Below are positions 4,782-11,145 of a DNA stretch of 11,145 bases, piece after piece. The first letter of the stretch is position 1; each line of letters starts with the position of its first letter. Location of the stretch: NCBI GenBank assembly GCA_022572905.1, contig JACZUZ010000025.1:1-11145 (forward strand), read 5' to 3'. The notes beneath the pieces were generated by a model, which did not search any database, was not told where the DNA came from, and saw only the letters and a program-made list of their open reading frames with translations. Both the position numbers and the translations under genes were made by a program. Source of the stretch: Candidatus Zixiibacteriota bacterium. Lineage in GTDB: Bacteria; Zixibacteria; MSB-5A5; GN15; JACZUZ01.

Positions 4782-6878
4782 CTATTTCAAATATTTATCA
4801 AACCATTTCTTTATCCATTCGAGTCGCGCCACCCGGCGGTCGGGCCTGCCGTGGCGCGAGAGACCGTGCGGCTCTTCCGGGAACCGCACCATCTCGACTT
4901 TCTTGCCCAGCCATTTCATTTTCACAAACAACTGCTCTCCCTGCTCAATATGACAACGCAGGTCTTTTTCACTGTGAATTATCAGGAGCGGAGTCCTGAC
5001 ATGTTTCCCAATATGTGTGATAGGCGAACATTCGCGATAGTTTTCGGGATTCTCCCAGGGTTGTCCATTGAACTCCTTGTACAAATCATATCCGATGTCC
5101 GATGATCCCACGAAACTTGAAAGATCAACCACGCTTCTTTGAGTTACCGCTGCCCTAAATCTGTTGGTGTGTCCGATTACCCAGTTCGTCATAAAACCTC
5201 CGTATGACCCTCCGGTAATTCCCATGCGCTTTGAGTTAACGAATGGGCGCGATTCAAGATAATCCGCGGCGGCCATGACGTCTTTGTAATCAAGATCGCC
5301 CCAACCTCCGACTATCGCTTCGGCGAATGTCTCGCCTCTGCCGTTTCCTCCGCGCGGATTCGAATACATGACCACATAGCCTTGCGCGGCCAGATACCTC
5401 ATCTCATGAAAAAACGAATTGCCGTATTGAACGCGCGGTCCGCCATGCACCTCAACAATCGCCGGATATTTGCGGCGTGGATTAAAATTCGGCGGCAGGG
5501 CCATCCATCCCTGCAAATCGAATCCGTCGAAACTCTTGAACCAAACTTCTTTGGTTTTGCCAAGATTCCACTTTCGCGCGAGAGTCTCACTCACTCCCGT
5601 GATTCGTTTCATGCGCTTGTCGGCGTTATACACCGTAGGAACAGTGTAAAGCTCAGGTAATGTTTTCAAATCTGACATAACCAGCGCCGCTGTTTTGCAT
5701 GATCCCGAAACAGAGAACGACTTAATATGCATTGCTTTCTTTGTGATTCGGGTTGGCGCTCCGCCTCGGGCTGGAGCATAGAAGAGGTGAGTGTTGCCTG
5801 TGTCAGAGGCCAGAAAGAAAATTCTGCGACCGTCTTTGGAAAATTGTATGGCTCCGGAAAAATCAACGTCGCCGGTGTCACCAATCGTTTCGTCAACCGC
5901 GTTGCGGTCAAACTTCTTAATAACATTCTTCGGGCTTCCCGCTCCGCTGGTGGGCATTACCCAAATATGGGTGTTGGTCACACTCCAGGCGTCATGCGGA
6001 TTGTCGTGCCCCAGATAGGCCAGCTTCTTGCCATCCGGGGAAAGCGCCAGCGCGTATTTGGGTCCTTCCGGCGTGCGAAGTTTGCGGGGCTTGCCACCCT
6101 GGCTGGGCTGGCCACCCTGGCTGGCCTTGCCGCCTTTCGATGCCATAACGAAAACATCCGCATAGGAGCTGTAGCGATCCGGGTCTTTACGGTCACATGA
6201 GATAAAATAAATTTTCTTTCCATCGGGGGAGAGAGTTATAGCTTCATGCTCAAGACGGCCGCGCGTTAATTGAAACGCCGAACCGGTTTTGATGTCCATA
6301 GACCAGACATGAGTAGGGTCCCTCGGTATGAAACCCGTTCCATCCAAACGGAAAGAGTAGCGCGTTATGTGGCGAAAAAGCGGGGCTTCTTTCTTTTCTT
6401 TTTCGTCTTTGATGTCAAATGAATCGTTTTTGCGGAATGAAAATAGAAGCCGTTTTCCGTCGGGGAACCATTGCAAAGCGCCGAACGATCCATCCATTTC
6501 GAGCAGTTTGCGCTCGGAGCCGCCTTCAGCGGAAATTAGGTATAGGGCGGTTTTCTTGTCGCGCGTTGAAATGAAGGCGATGCTTTTCCCATTGGGAGAC
6601 CATCTCAGACTTCGATCAGAAATCTCGCCGAACGTAAATTGTCGGCAAAACCCGGCGCCCAGATCGTGAACATGGATATGCTTGTAATATTTACGATGTT
6701 TGGCGTCAACTGACTCGACGGTATAAGCTATGCGCTTTTCGTCCGGACTGAGAGCGGCGTCGACTACCATTTCAAAATCATAAATATCCTCAGCGGCCAC
6801 AGGGCGTTTTCTGGCGGAGGCTCTTGTCCGGCCCGTTTTAGATTTTCCGCTCGTTTTTTTCCTTATTTGCCTTGCCAT
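4782..6878 (-). CDS. S9 family serine peptidase (acylaminoacyl-peptidase/prolyl oligopeptidase type)
   Basis: A 698-residue protein from ATG 6878, read as a cytoplasmic peptidase that removes residues or dipeptides from short peptides. The N-terminal part (about 20-430) is a beta-propeller built from PD40-like blades: 'LSPDEKRIAYTV', 'WSPNGKSIAFIS', 'WFPDGKRLLFSF', 'LSPDGKKIYFIS', 'LSPDGKKLAYLG'. The alpha/beta-hydrolase domain (about 444-698) has HGGP (477-480) for the oxyanion hole, nucleophile Ser558 in GGSYGGFM, Asp639 in HSEKDLRC and His671 in EEPHGLSR. No signal peptide is seen; the first 25 residues are strongly basic (RKK, KSK, RKR). The frame stays open to an earlier ATG at 6977, but that Cys/Arg-rich extension is not family-like, whereas ATG 6878 has AAAGGA about 14 bases upstream. 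One propeller loop holds a short hexapeptide repeat. It precedes the haem-binding gene by 81 bases on the same strand. Confidence 0.93.
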   Translation of the reverse strand: MARQIRKKTSGKSKTGRTRASARKRPVAAEDIYDFEMVVDAALSPDEKRIAYTVESVDAKHRKYYKHIHVHDLGAGFCRQFTFGEISDRSLRWSPNGKSIAFISTRDKKTALYLISAEGGSERKLLEMDGSFGALQWFPDGKRLLFSFRKNDSFDIKDEKEKKEAPLFRHITRYSFRLDGTGFIPRDPTHVWSMDIKTGSAFQLTRGRLEHEAITLSPDGKKIYFISCDRKDPDRYSSYADVFVMASKGGKASQGGQPSQGGKPRKLRTPEGPKYALALSPDGKKLAYLGHDNPHDAWSVTNTHIWVMPTSGAGSPKNVIKKFDRNAVDETIGDTGDVDFSGAIQFSKDGRRIFFLASDTGNTHLFYAPARGGAPTRITKKAMHIKSFSVSGSCKTAALVMSDLKTLPELYTVPTVYNADKRMKRITGVSETLARKWNLGKTKEVWFKSFDGFDLQGWMALPPNFNPRRKYPAIVEVHGGPRVQYGNSFFHEMRYLAAQGYVVMYSNPRGGNGRGETFAEAIVGGWGDLDYKDVMAAADYLESRPFVNSKRMGITGGSYGGFMTNWVIGHTNRFRAAVTQRSVVDLSSFVGSSDIGYDLYKEFNGQPWENPENYRECSPITHIGKHVRTPLLIIHSEKDLRCHIEQGEQLFVKMKWLGKKVEMVRFPEEPHGLSRHGRPDRRVARLEWIKKWFDKYLK
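6093..6131. repeat. 18-bp tandem repeat inside the S9 peptidase gene
   Basis: GCCACCCTGGCTGGGCTG (6093-6110) is followed by GCCACCCTGGCTGGCCTT (6111-6128, two changes) and the start of a third unit. On the coding strand this gives a Gly-Gly-Lys/Gln-rich hexapeptide series, GGKASQ-GGQPSQ-GGKPRK, within a propeller loop. It preserves the frame and looks like slippage expansion in a permissive loop. Confidence 0.7.
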
Positions 6879-7052
6879 TGCTAAAGAGTGTTCCTTTCCG
6901 TGTTGATTTCCTCGTCTGGCTGGCCCAAAGGTAGGGCAGAGCCGCCTTTCCACGCAACCCCGGAGGCGGCAATTCATTTGGAACTCAAAAATTAGCCCCT
7001 AATCGGTCATTCCGAGGGCCCAAAAAAAGTTGCCCGGAGGGCCAGAATGCTG

Positions 7053-7080
7053 TTGCCAAATCTGTCAACATTTCTATATT
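7053..7080 (+). promoter_or_regulatory. Sigma70-like promoter for the E1 gene leader
   Basis: TTGCCA (7053-7058, five of six bases of TTGACA) and TATATT (7075-7080, five of six of TATAAT) are separated by 16 bases. Transcription would start near 7087, about 240 bases before the E1 start codon and immediately ahead of the terminator hairpin. The match is good, but housekeeping-promoter-like pairs occur by chance in AT-rich DNA. Confidence 0.4.
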
Positions 7081-7090
7081 CATAGGTTAG

Positions 7091-7126
7091 AGTCACATCC
7101 GTTGAATTTCGGATGTGGCTTTTTTT
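7091..7126 (+). terminator. Intrinsic terminator (or attenuator) at the head of the E1 leader
   Basis: CACATCCG (7094-7101) pairs exactly with CGGATGTG (7110-7117) over an 8-base loop. The stem extends to 11 pairs with one U-G, ending AG/CT. Seven T follow (7120-7126). The form is a textbook rho-independent terminator for plus-strand RNA. The nearest plus-strand gene upstream ends at 2470, so it does not end an obvious gene. It could attenuate the E1 message or end a very short RNA. Confidence 0.65.
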
Positions 7127-7314
7127 CACATCTGGCTCTTCTCTCATGAGGGCGCGGGCCAGTGGGTGGAGTTCGAGGAACTGCCGATACCGATAAAGTG
7201 TTGTAAATTGGCGGATCGTGAGAACTCGCCCGGACCGGTTGAATCCGGTTCTTGATCGAAATGGTTGATGGAATCATGTTATTTGCCCCGGGGCGCCGGG
7301 AATAAGTATCTCCC

Positions 7315-7320
7315 AGGAGG
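7315..7320 (+). promoter_or_regulatory. Strong Shine-Dalgarno site fixing a TTG start
   Basis: A full AGGAGG lies 6 bases before TTG 7327, with an all-A spacer. No ATG or GTG in this frame is similarly placed, so the E1 gene starts at TTG. The strong site would offset the weak start codon. Confidence 0.85.
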
Positions 7321-7326
7321 AAAAAA

Positions 7327-9630
7327 TTGGAAACGCTCGCGTTAATCGACGAAGTAAAAAGTTACGACGTCAAGTCAAAGAAAAAGAAAGCTCCGGCGAA
7401 GAATGTTCGTCTGGCTGAATATGCTAATCTCACTCCCGCAGATTTGAAGAACATGCTCAAGTCAATGTTTCTGGCGCGTCGAATTGAGCGCGAAGAGAAA
7501 CTACTTTTGCGTCGCGGATATAATCGCTTCTTTATCGGTTGCGGGGGAAAAGAGGTGGCCGATGTAGTGGCCGCTCAGTTCTTGCGACCAATGGACCCGT
7601 TCGTCGGATACTATCGCAACAAAACGTTCGATATGCACCGCAACCAGGATTTGATATACCAGAAAATGCTTGAGGCGATGGGCGATGTGCGCGCGCGCTC
7701 ATCCGGCGGAATGTCAATTCCCGCCCACCCGGCGCATCCCGAACTGGCGATTCTGCCACAGGGTTCACCGGTGGGCTCACAGGCTATGGACGCAATGGGT
7801 ATCGCGTGCGGATTGATTAATCCGACTCCCATCTCTCAGCAATCATTCTTCCCCGGTGGAGCGTACGAAAAAGACGCTGTCACATACACTACCATTGGCG
7901 AAGGAGCCACATCGCAACCGGAATATCATCGCGCGGTCTTCGGCACCGTGCAGGACAAAGCGCGTTGTGTTTGGACTATTCTCAATTGCGGCTGGGCTAT
8001 TTCAGTTTCGATTAAGGAACAATATCCGGATAGCGATCCCACCACGCAGTTTATCGGATATGAAAAACTGGGTTTGAAGATATACCAAATTGATGGCACA
8101 GATATCAAGGACACGCTCAAGCATTTGCCGAAAGCGATTGAACGCACCCGCAGCGGGGCGGGGCCTGTTATTTGCCATATCAAAGTCACTCGCGAGGGAA
8201 GCCACTCGGGTTCGGATGACCAGTCATTCTATATGCACCCCGATGAGCAGGCCTGGCACACAGAGAATGACTGCATGCTCAAAACATGTCGCACATTCAT
8301 CGAGGATGGAATTATCACCAATGATGAAATCGCCGACCTGTGGGATGAGATAGATAAGAAAGTTTCCGAAGAGTCCGAAAAAGCGGTTTCAACCTTCCAG
8401 AAGAAAACAACCGAATCCATCACCAGCAAGGTATACGCTTACGACTGGGAGAAGGCGCAGGCGACCTGGAAGAAGTATCTCGATGCGGCGGAGACAAGCC
8501 GTGAAGATCGGTTCAAGAGCTATAAAGAAAAAGGCTACTTCACAACGCCTGATATTCCGGAAAAAGTTGGCGCAATGACAATGCGTCATATGATCAACTA
8601 CACTCTCTTTGATATTTTCGGAATGAGTCCCGACGCTGTCACCTTTGGCGAGGATGTCGGCGACTGGTCGGGAGATATGCTCGATGACAAAGAAGCTCAG
8701 AAGAATATGCGCGGTAAGGGCGGAGTGTTTTTGCTCACCAAGCACATTCAGAATGAATTTGGAAAGCATCGTTCCTGGAACACCTCTCTTGATGAAGCGA
8801 CAATTCTGGGGCGCGCCATGGGTCATGCGATTGTCGGACGTCGTCCAATTCCTGAAATTCAGTTCCTGGATTATATGTCTCCGGCCTATCAGGTTCTTAA
8901 AGACCGTATATGCACTATGTATCAGCGCTCCAACGGACAATGGGCGGCGCCTATGGTGATAAGATGCACATTTGGCGGATACAAACAGGGAGCGGGAGCT
9001 TTCTGGCATTCCGAGTCGAATATGGGCACCTGGATGCAAATCCCCGGACTCTTGATTGCCACTCCCTCAAATGGACGCGACGCCGCATTACTTCTGCGCA
9101 CCGCCTGGGCTACCGACGATCCGGTTCTGTTCTGCGAATCGGTGGCGCTGTACAACCGCCGCGACTGGGAAGGAATTCCTCTGGAAACAGAGTATCCTCC
9201 AATCGACGAGATGTTGCCGTTTGGTGTTGGCGCCACATATCTGGCCGAGAACAATGACGTGGCGATTATTACATATGGCGCCACAGTCGCAATGTCTCTT
9301 AAAGCCGCTGAAGTCCTAAAGGAGCGGGGGATCAACATTCGTGTAGTTGATCTGCGAACCTTGAAACCTCTGGATGAGGAATTGATTCGCCATACCGCTC
9401 GCGACTGCGGACGGATTGTAATTTTGACCGAAGATCGTTTCTACGGTGGTTGCGGCGCTACGTTCGCGTCAGTTATTACCCGCGACGAGACACTTGATTC
9501 GCTTGAAGCGCCTATCAATATGGTGCATGCGGTCGAAGCGAGAGTCGCCTACGGAGTTGACGGTGACGAAGCCTGCCTGCCGACAATTGAGAAGATTGTC
9601 AAGGCGGTTGAGGAAACTGCGGCTTATTGA
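7327..9630 (+). CDS. Fused alpha/beta 2-oxo acid dehydrogenase E1 (branched-chain 2-oxo acid or pyruvate type)
   Basis: This 767-residue chain joins both E1 subunits, which are separate genes in many bacteria. E1 uses thiamine diphosphate to decarboxylate a 2-oxo acid and pass the acyl group to lipoyl-E2. The alpha part (about 35-350) has the thiamine-diphosphate region GEGATSQPEYHRAV (191-204) to LNCGWAIS (219-226), then GSHSGSDDQSFY (291-302), like the phosphorylation loop of branched-chain E1-alpha. GEG rather than GDG also favours that type. The second position of the usual 'NN' is Cys221, which is odd. The beta part (about 415-767) has FGEDVG (440-445), Glu490 in NTSLDE for cofactor activation, PEIQFLDY and His561 in AFWHSESN. 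A Lys-rich N-terminal tail (15-25) precedes the first domain. Start is TTG with strong AGGAGG; a terminator follows. No E2 or E3 gene is adjacent, so the substrate remains open. Confidence 0.9.
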   Translation: METLALIDEVKSYDVKSKKKKAPAKNVRLAEYANLTPADLKNMLKSMFLARRIEREEKLLLRRGYNRFFIGCGGKEVADVVAAQFLRPMDPFVGYYRNKTFDMHRNQDLIYQKMLEAMGDVRARSSGGMSIPAHPAHPELAILPQGSPVGSQAMDAMGIACGLINPTPISQQSFFPGGAYEKDAVTYTTIGEGATSQPEYHRAVFGTVQDKARCVWTILNCGWAISVSIKEQYPDSDPTTQFIGYEKLGLKIYQIDGTDIKDTLKHLPKAIERTRSGAGPVICHIKVTREGSHSGSDDQSFYMHPDEQAWHTENDCMLKTCRTFIEDGIITNDEIADLWDEIDKKVSEESEKAVSTFQKKTTESITSKVYAYDWEKAQATWKKYLDAAETSREDRFKSYKEKGYFTTPDIPEKVGAMTMRHMINYTLFDIFGMSPDAVTFGEDVGDWSGDMLDDKEAQKNMRGKGGVFLLTKHIQNEFGKHRSWNTSLDEATILGRAMGHAIVGRRPIPEIQFLDYMSPAYQVLKDRICTMYQRSNGQWAAPMVIRCTFGGYKQGAGAFWHSESNMGTWMQIPGLLIATPSNGRDAALLLRTAWATDDPVLFCESVALYNRRDWEGIPLETEYPPIDEMLPFGVGATYLAENNDVAIITYGATVAMSLKAAEVLKERGINIRVVDLRTLKPLDEELIRHTARDCGRIVILTEDRFYGGCGATFASVITRDETLDSLEAPINMVHAVEARVAYGVDGDEACLPTIEKIVKAVEETAAY

Positions 9631-9695
9631 TATTTGTAATCCGCTCGATACGGTTTTAGCAAGAATATTTTTTAAGTATTTTTAATAATCATCGG

Positions 9696-9728
9696 CCGGC
9701 TGTCTTTAACGAGACAGCCGGTTTTTTT
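9696..9728 (+). terminator. Strong intrinsic terminator after the E1 gene
   Basis: CCGGCTGTCT (9696-9705) pairs perfectly with AGACAGCCGG (9712-9721) over a 6-base loop, followed by seven T (9722-9728). It lies 66 bases after the E1 stop. The flippase gene converges from the other side and ends 21 bases beyond the T-run. The hairpin might serve it too, though the minus-strand side lacks an equally good T-tract. Confidence 0.93.
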
Positions 9729-9749
9729 GTTGAGAATTCATTCAGATTA

Positions 9750-11145
9750 CTAGCGAGGTAAATCGCTTCCAAACGATTCTCTCAAGAATTCTTTAAGACG
9801 CAAGCGATCATCCTCTCTCAACATCTTCCAGCCTGCGGGCGCCGCCAGAGCAAGCGCCGCTAATACATTGACCGAAAAACCAATCCATGTATCAGGCGCG
9901 ATAATAAATCTGACACTAAAATATATAATCGCCACCACAAGCGCGCCCAGGAACCCAGAAGTGAGAAATGTCACATAGAATTTCAGGGGACTAGCGCCTA
10001 TTGTCCGCTTCATCATAAACGGATAATATATCCCATAGAGAAGTATTTGAGGCGCGGCGGTCCCGAAAGCAAGTCCAATCAGGCCGAAATGTTCAACAAG
10101 ATAAATCGACAGCAGGACTTTTGTTGTCATTTCTATAGCCAGTATGCGTAACAACTCGCTATGACGCTCAATTCCGTAGAGAATAGAATTGCCGATTATT
10201 TGTGGCATGTACACGGCCGCTGGTATAGCCAGTATAACCATCACATCGCCCGCCAACGCGAATTCCTGCGGAAGCCATAGCGCCACAAAACTTTTTGCGT
10301 AAAGCGCGATCCCCATACCGGAAAACATTGAGAAGAAAGACACATACCGGACACCTTTGAGGTATATGTCAGCCAACTTGTCGCTGGCGCCGGTCGATTC
10401 AAAGTGTGAAATAGCTGGGGTAAGCGGAATTCCAATCGCATTTATTATATTTCTGACATGATGAATAATCTGTGCGGCCGGAGCGTAAACTCCAACCGCC
10501 GCCAGACCGATTATTCCGCCCAGTATGAAGGCGTCCGCCCTGACAATCACCAGCCAGAGTACTGTAATAAGGAATGCGATTCGTGAATATCCGACCAGAG
10601 AGCGAATTGAATTGCGATTGACGTCCTTTGTTTTGAGACTAATCTCCGGATGAATTCTGCGTAGTATGTAAATCGAAACTATCTGACGAAGCGCGGAGAT
10701 AATAAAAATAGCCCAGGCCAGCGAAACCAACCCATGCCCATGCCAGAGCAGGTAAACAAGAACCCCGAAACGCGCTATCTCCTCAACGATTAGAGTTTTG
10801 GCGATTATATCATAGCGGTGAAACGCTCCGAATGATCCGGCTAATGGCGTGAGAGCCAAAGCAAAGGCCAGCTGAAGAACAATAACCCCCAACGCTCCGG
10901 CAGTCTCGTCAAGAAGCGCCAGTGAAGAAAATTCAAATAAATCGCCCAGATAGTAAACAAAAGCGCCTCCGAGCAAGAGTGTGAGAGTCGCTACTCCCAG
11001 ATACAAAACTGTCGCCGAACTCATAATCCGATTGATTTCGCTGGTCTTCTTTTGTCCCAGAAGTTTGGGAATAAAGCGCATAAGGGCTTGCTTCAGTCCA
11101 CAATCTGAAAGCGCCAGGTAGTCTATCACGGTGAAAATCAAAACC
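9750..11145 (-). CDS. Wzx/RfbX-type polysaccharide flippase (MATE superfamily), 5' end beyond the window
   Basis: A polytopic membrane protein of at least 464 residues, expected to flip undecaprenyl-linked sugars for O-antigen, capsule or exopolysaccharide across the inner membrane. Seen segments follow the family order: 'DYLALSDCGLKQALMRFIPKLL' in parts near the N-terminus (Wzx consensus: DlGl..al.R), then about eleven hydrophobic helices. Characteristic stretches are 'RADAFILGGIIGLAAVGVYA' and 'NAIGIPLTPAISHFE' mid-protein, and 'VMVILAIPAAVYMPQIIGNS' with 'GLIGLAFGTAAPQILLYG' later. The tail is charged and cytoplasmic (REDDRLRLKEFLRES). The reading frame has no stop up to base 11145 and the first candidate start (TTG 11141) falls inside conserved sequence. 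About 40-60 residues including the first helix are therefore missing at the window edge. No sugar-synthesis or glycosyltransferase neighbours are visible on this side. Confidence 0.85.
   Translation of the reverse strand, partial: VLIFTVIDYLALSDCGLKQALMRFIPKLLGQKKTSEINRIMSSATVLYLGVATLTLLLGGAFVYYLGDLFEFSSLALLDETAGALGVIVLQLAFALALTPLAGSFGAFHRYDIIAKTLIVEEIARFGVLVYLLWHGHGLVSLAWAIFIISALRQIVSIYILRRIHPEISLKTKDVNRNSIRSLVGYSRIAFLITVLWLVIVRADAFILGGIIGLAAVGVYAPAAQIIHHVRNIINAIGIPLTPAISHFESTGASDKLADIYLKGVRYVSFFSMFSGMGIALYAKSFVALWLPQEFALAGDVMVILAIPAAVYMPQIIGNSILYGIERHSELLRILAIEMTTKVLLSIYLVEHFGLIGLAFGTAAPQILLYGIYYPFMMKRTIGASPLKFYVTFLTSGFLGALVVAIIYFSVRFIIAPDTWIGFSVNVLAALALAAPAGWKMLREDDRLRLKEFLRESFGSDLPR

Larger units (their letters stand above)
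6979..7314. other. Intergenic and leader region between the S9 peptidase and E1 genes
   Basis: No credible coding frame is seen in this stretch between divergent genes. It holds a sigma70-like promoter (7053-7080), an intrinsic terminator (7091-7126), then three potential hairpins on the plus strand. These are CTGGCTC/GGGCCAG (7132-7138 with 7156-7162), GGCGG/TCGCC (7210-7214 with 7226-7230) and GGACCGG/CCGGTTC (7232-7238 with 7245-7251), counting G-U pairs. GCCCCGGGGC (7285-7294) is a further palindrome 20 bases before the ribosome-binding site. A minus-strand T7 run behind a 4-bp GCCC/GGGC stem (near 7022-7043) is too weak to call a terminator. No match to a riboswitch I know. Confidence 0.5.

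Noticed and set aside
4761..5105. 114-residue plus-strand frame over the 3' end of the S9 gene
   Set aside because: It opposes the conserved catalytic Asp/His region, has no family likeness and no clear ribosome-binding site.
5727..6200. 157-residue plus-strand frame inside the S9 peptidase gene
   Set aside because: Antisense to the beta-propeller; its repeated Ala-Gly-Leu stretch is just the reverse of the 18-bp repeat.
6879..6977. 33-residue N-terminal extension of the S9 peptidase from ATG 6977
   Set aside because: The extension is Cys/Arg-rich and unlike the family; ATG 6878 has a purine-rich site upstream and begins a typical basic N-terminus.
7022..7043. Minus-strand intrinsic terminator before the S9 gene
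   Set aside because: The stem is only 4 bp (GCCC/GGGC) with a 3-base loop; the T-run alone is not enough.
7127..7326. Thiamine-diphosphate riboswitch before a thiamine-dependent E1 gene
   Set aside because: The conserved CUGAGA and ACC-to-GAUCUGG core of the THI element is not present, and the hairpins do not fit its layout.
8389..9039. 216-residue minus-strand frame inside the E1 gene
   Set aside because: It is fully antisense to a well-conserved gene, has no recognisable domain and arises from the codon pattern of the other strand.
1..11145. Defence island, CRISPR array, insertion sequence, tRNA or rRNA
   Set aside because: No regularly spaced repeats, transposase or integrase motifs, cloverleaf signatures or rRNA sequence were seen on either strand.

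Overview
This window reads as a piece of a bacterial chromosome of roughly balanced GC, most likely from a diderm (Gram-negative-type) lineage. It carries System I cytochrome c maturation genes (ccmC-ccmD-ccmE), secreted or membrane-anchored proteins with N-terminal signal segments, and a Wzx/MATE-type polysaccharide flippase. The Cys-type CcmE, the single-chain alpha-beta 2-oxo acid dehydrogenase E1 and the small haem-binding c-type cytochrome would suit an uncultured phylum such as Zixibacteria or a relative in the FCB group. That placement is an inference from gene character only; no marker gene is present.

Layout. Bases 1-1487 (+) hold a partial sensor-domain coding stretch that runs in frame into ccmC, followed by a 36-residue ccmD missed by length cut-offs and by ccmE. 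The usual next gene, ccmF, is absent. In its place lie a short dyad-containing element and a perfect 9-bp hairpin, then a secreted two-lobed aspartic-protease-like gene (1604-2470, +). Four minus-strand genes follow, transcribed from 6878 down to 2449: an S9 serine peptidase, a CxxCH haem-binding protein, ribonuclease HI, and a glycosyltransferase of the GTDC1/QTMAN (DUF3524) family that mannosylates queuosine tRNA in animals. The glycosyltransferase gene overlaps the protease gene tail to tail by 22 bases. A divergent intergenic region (6879-7326) carries a sigma70-like promoter, an intrinsic terminator directly behind it and three further hairpins. It leads to a TTG-started 767-residue fused alpha/beta E1 of the branched-chain 2-oxo acid or pyruvate dehydrogenase type, which ends at a strong terminator (9696-9728). 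The last gene, on the minus strand, is a flippase cut by the window edge.

How the genes connect. CcmC, CcmD and CcmE deliver haem for c-type cytochromes, and the CxxCH protein at 4083-4700 is a plausible client. The remaining genes are housekeeping (RNase HI, E1), proteolysis, tRNA modification and envelope polysaccharide export, without an obvious common pathway. I see no mobile element, CRISPR array, tRNA or rRNA, and no convincing new multi-gene system. The points most worth a second look are the sensor/CcmC junction near base 155, the bacterial QTMAN homologue, the structured leader of the E1 gene, and a Cys in place of the second Asn of the E1 thiamine-diphosphate motif.
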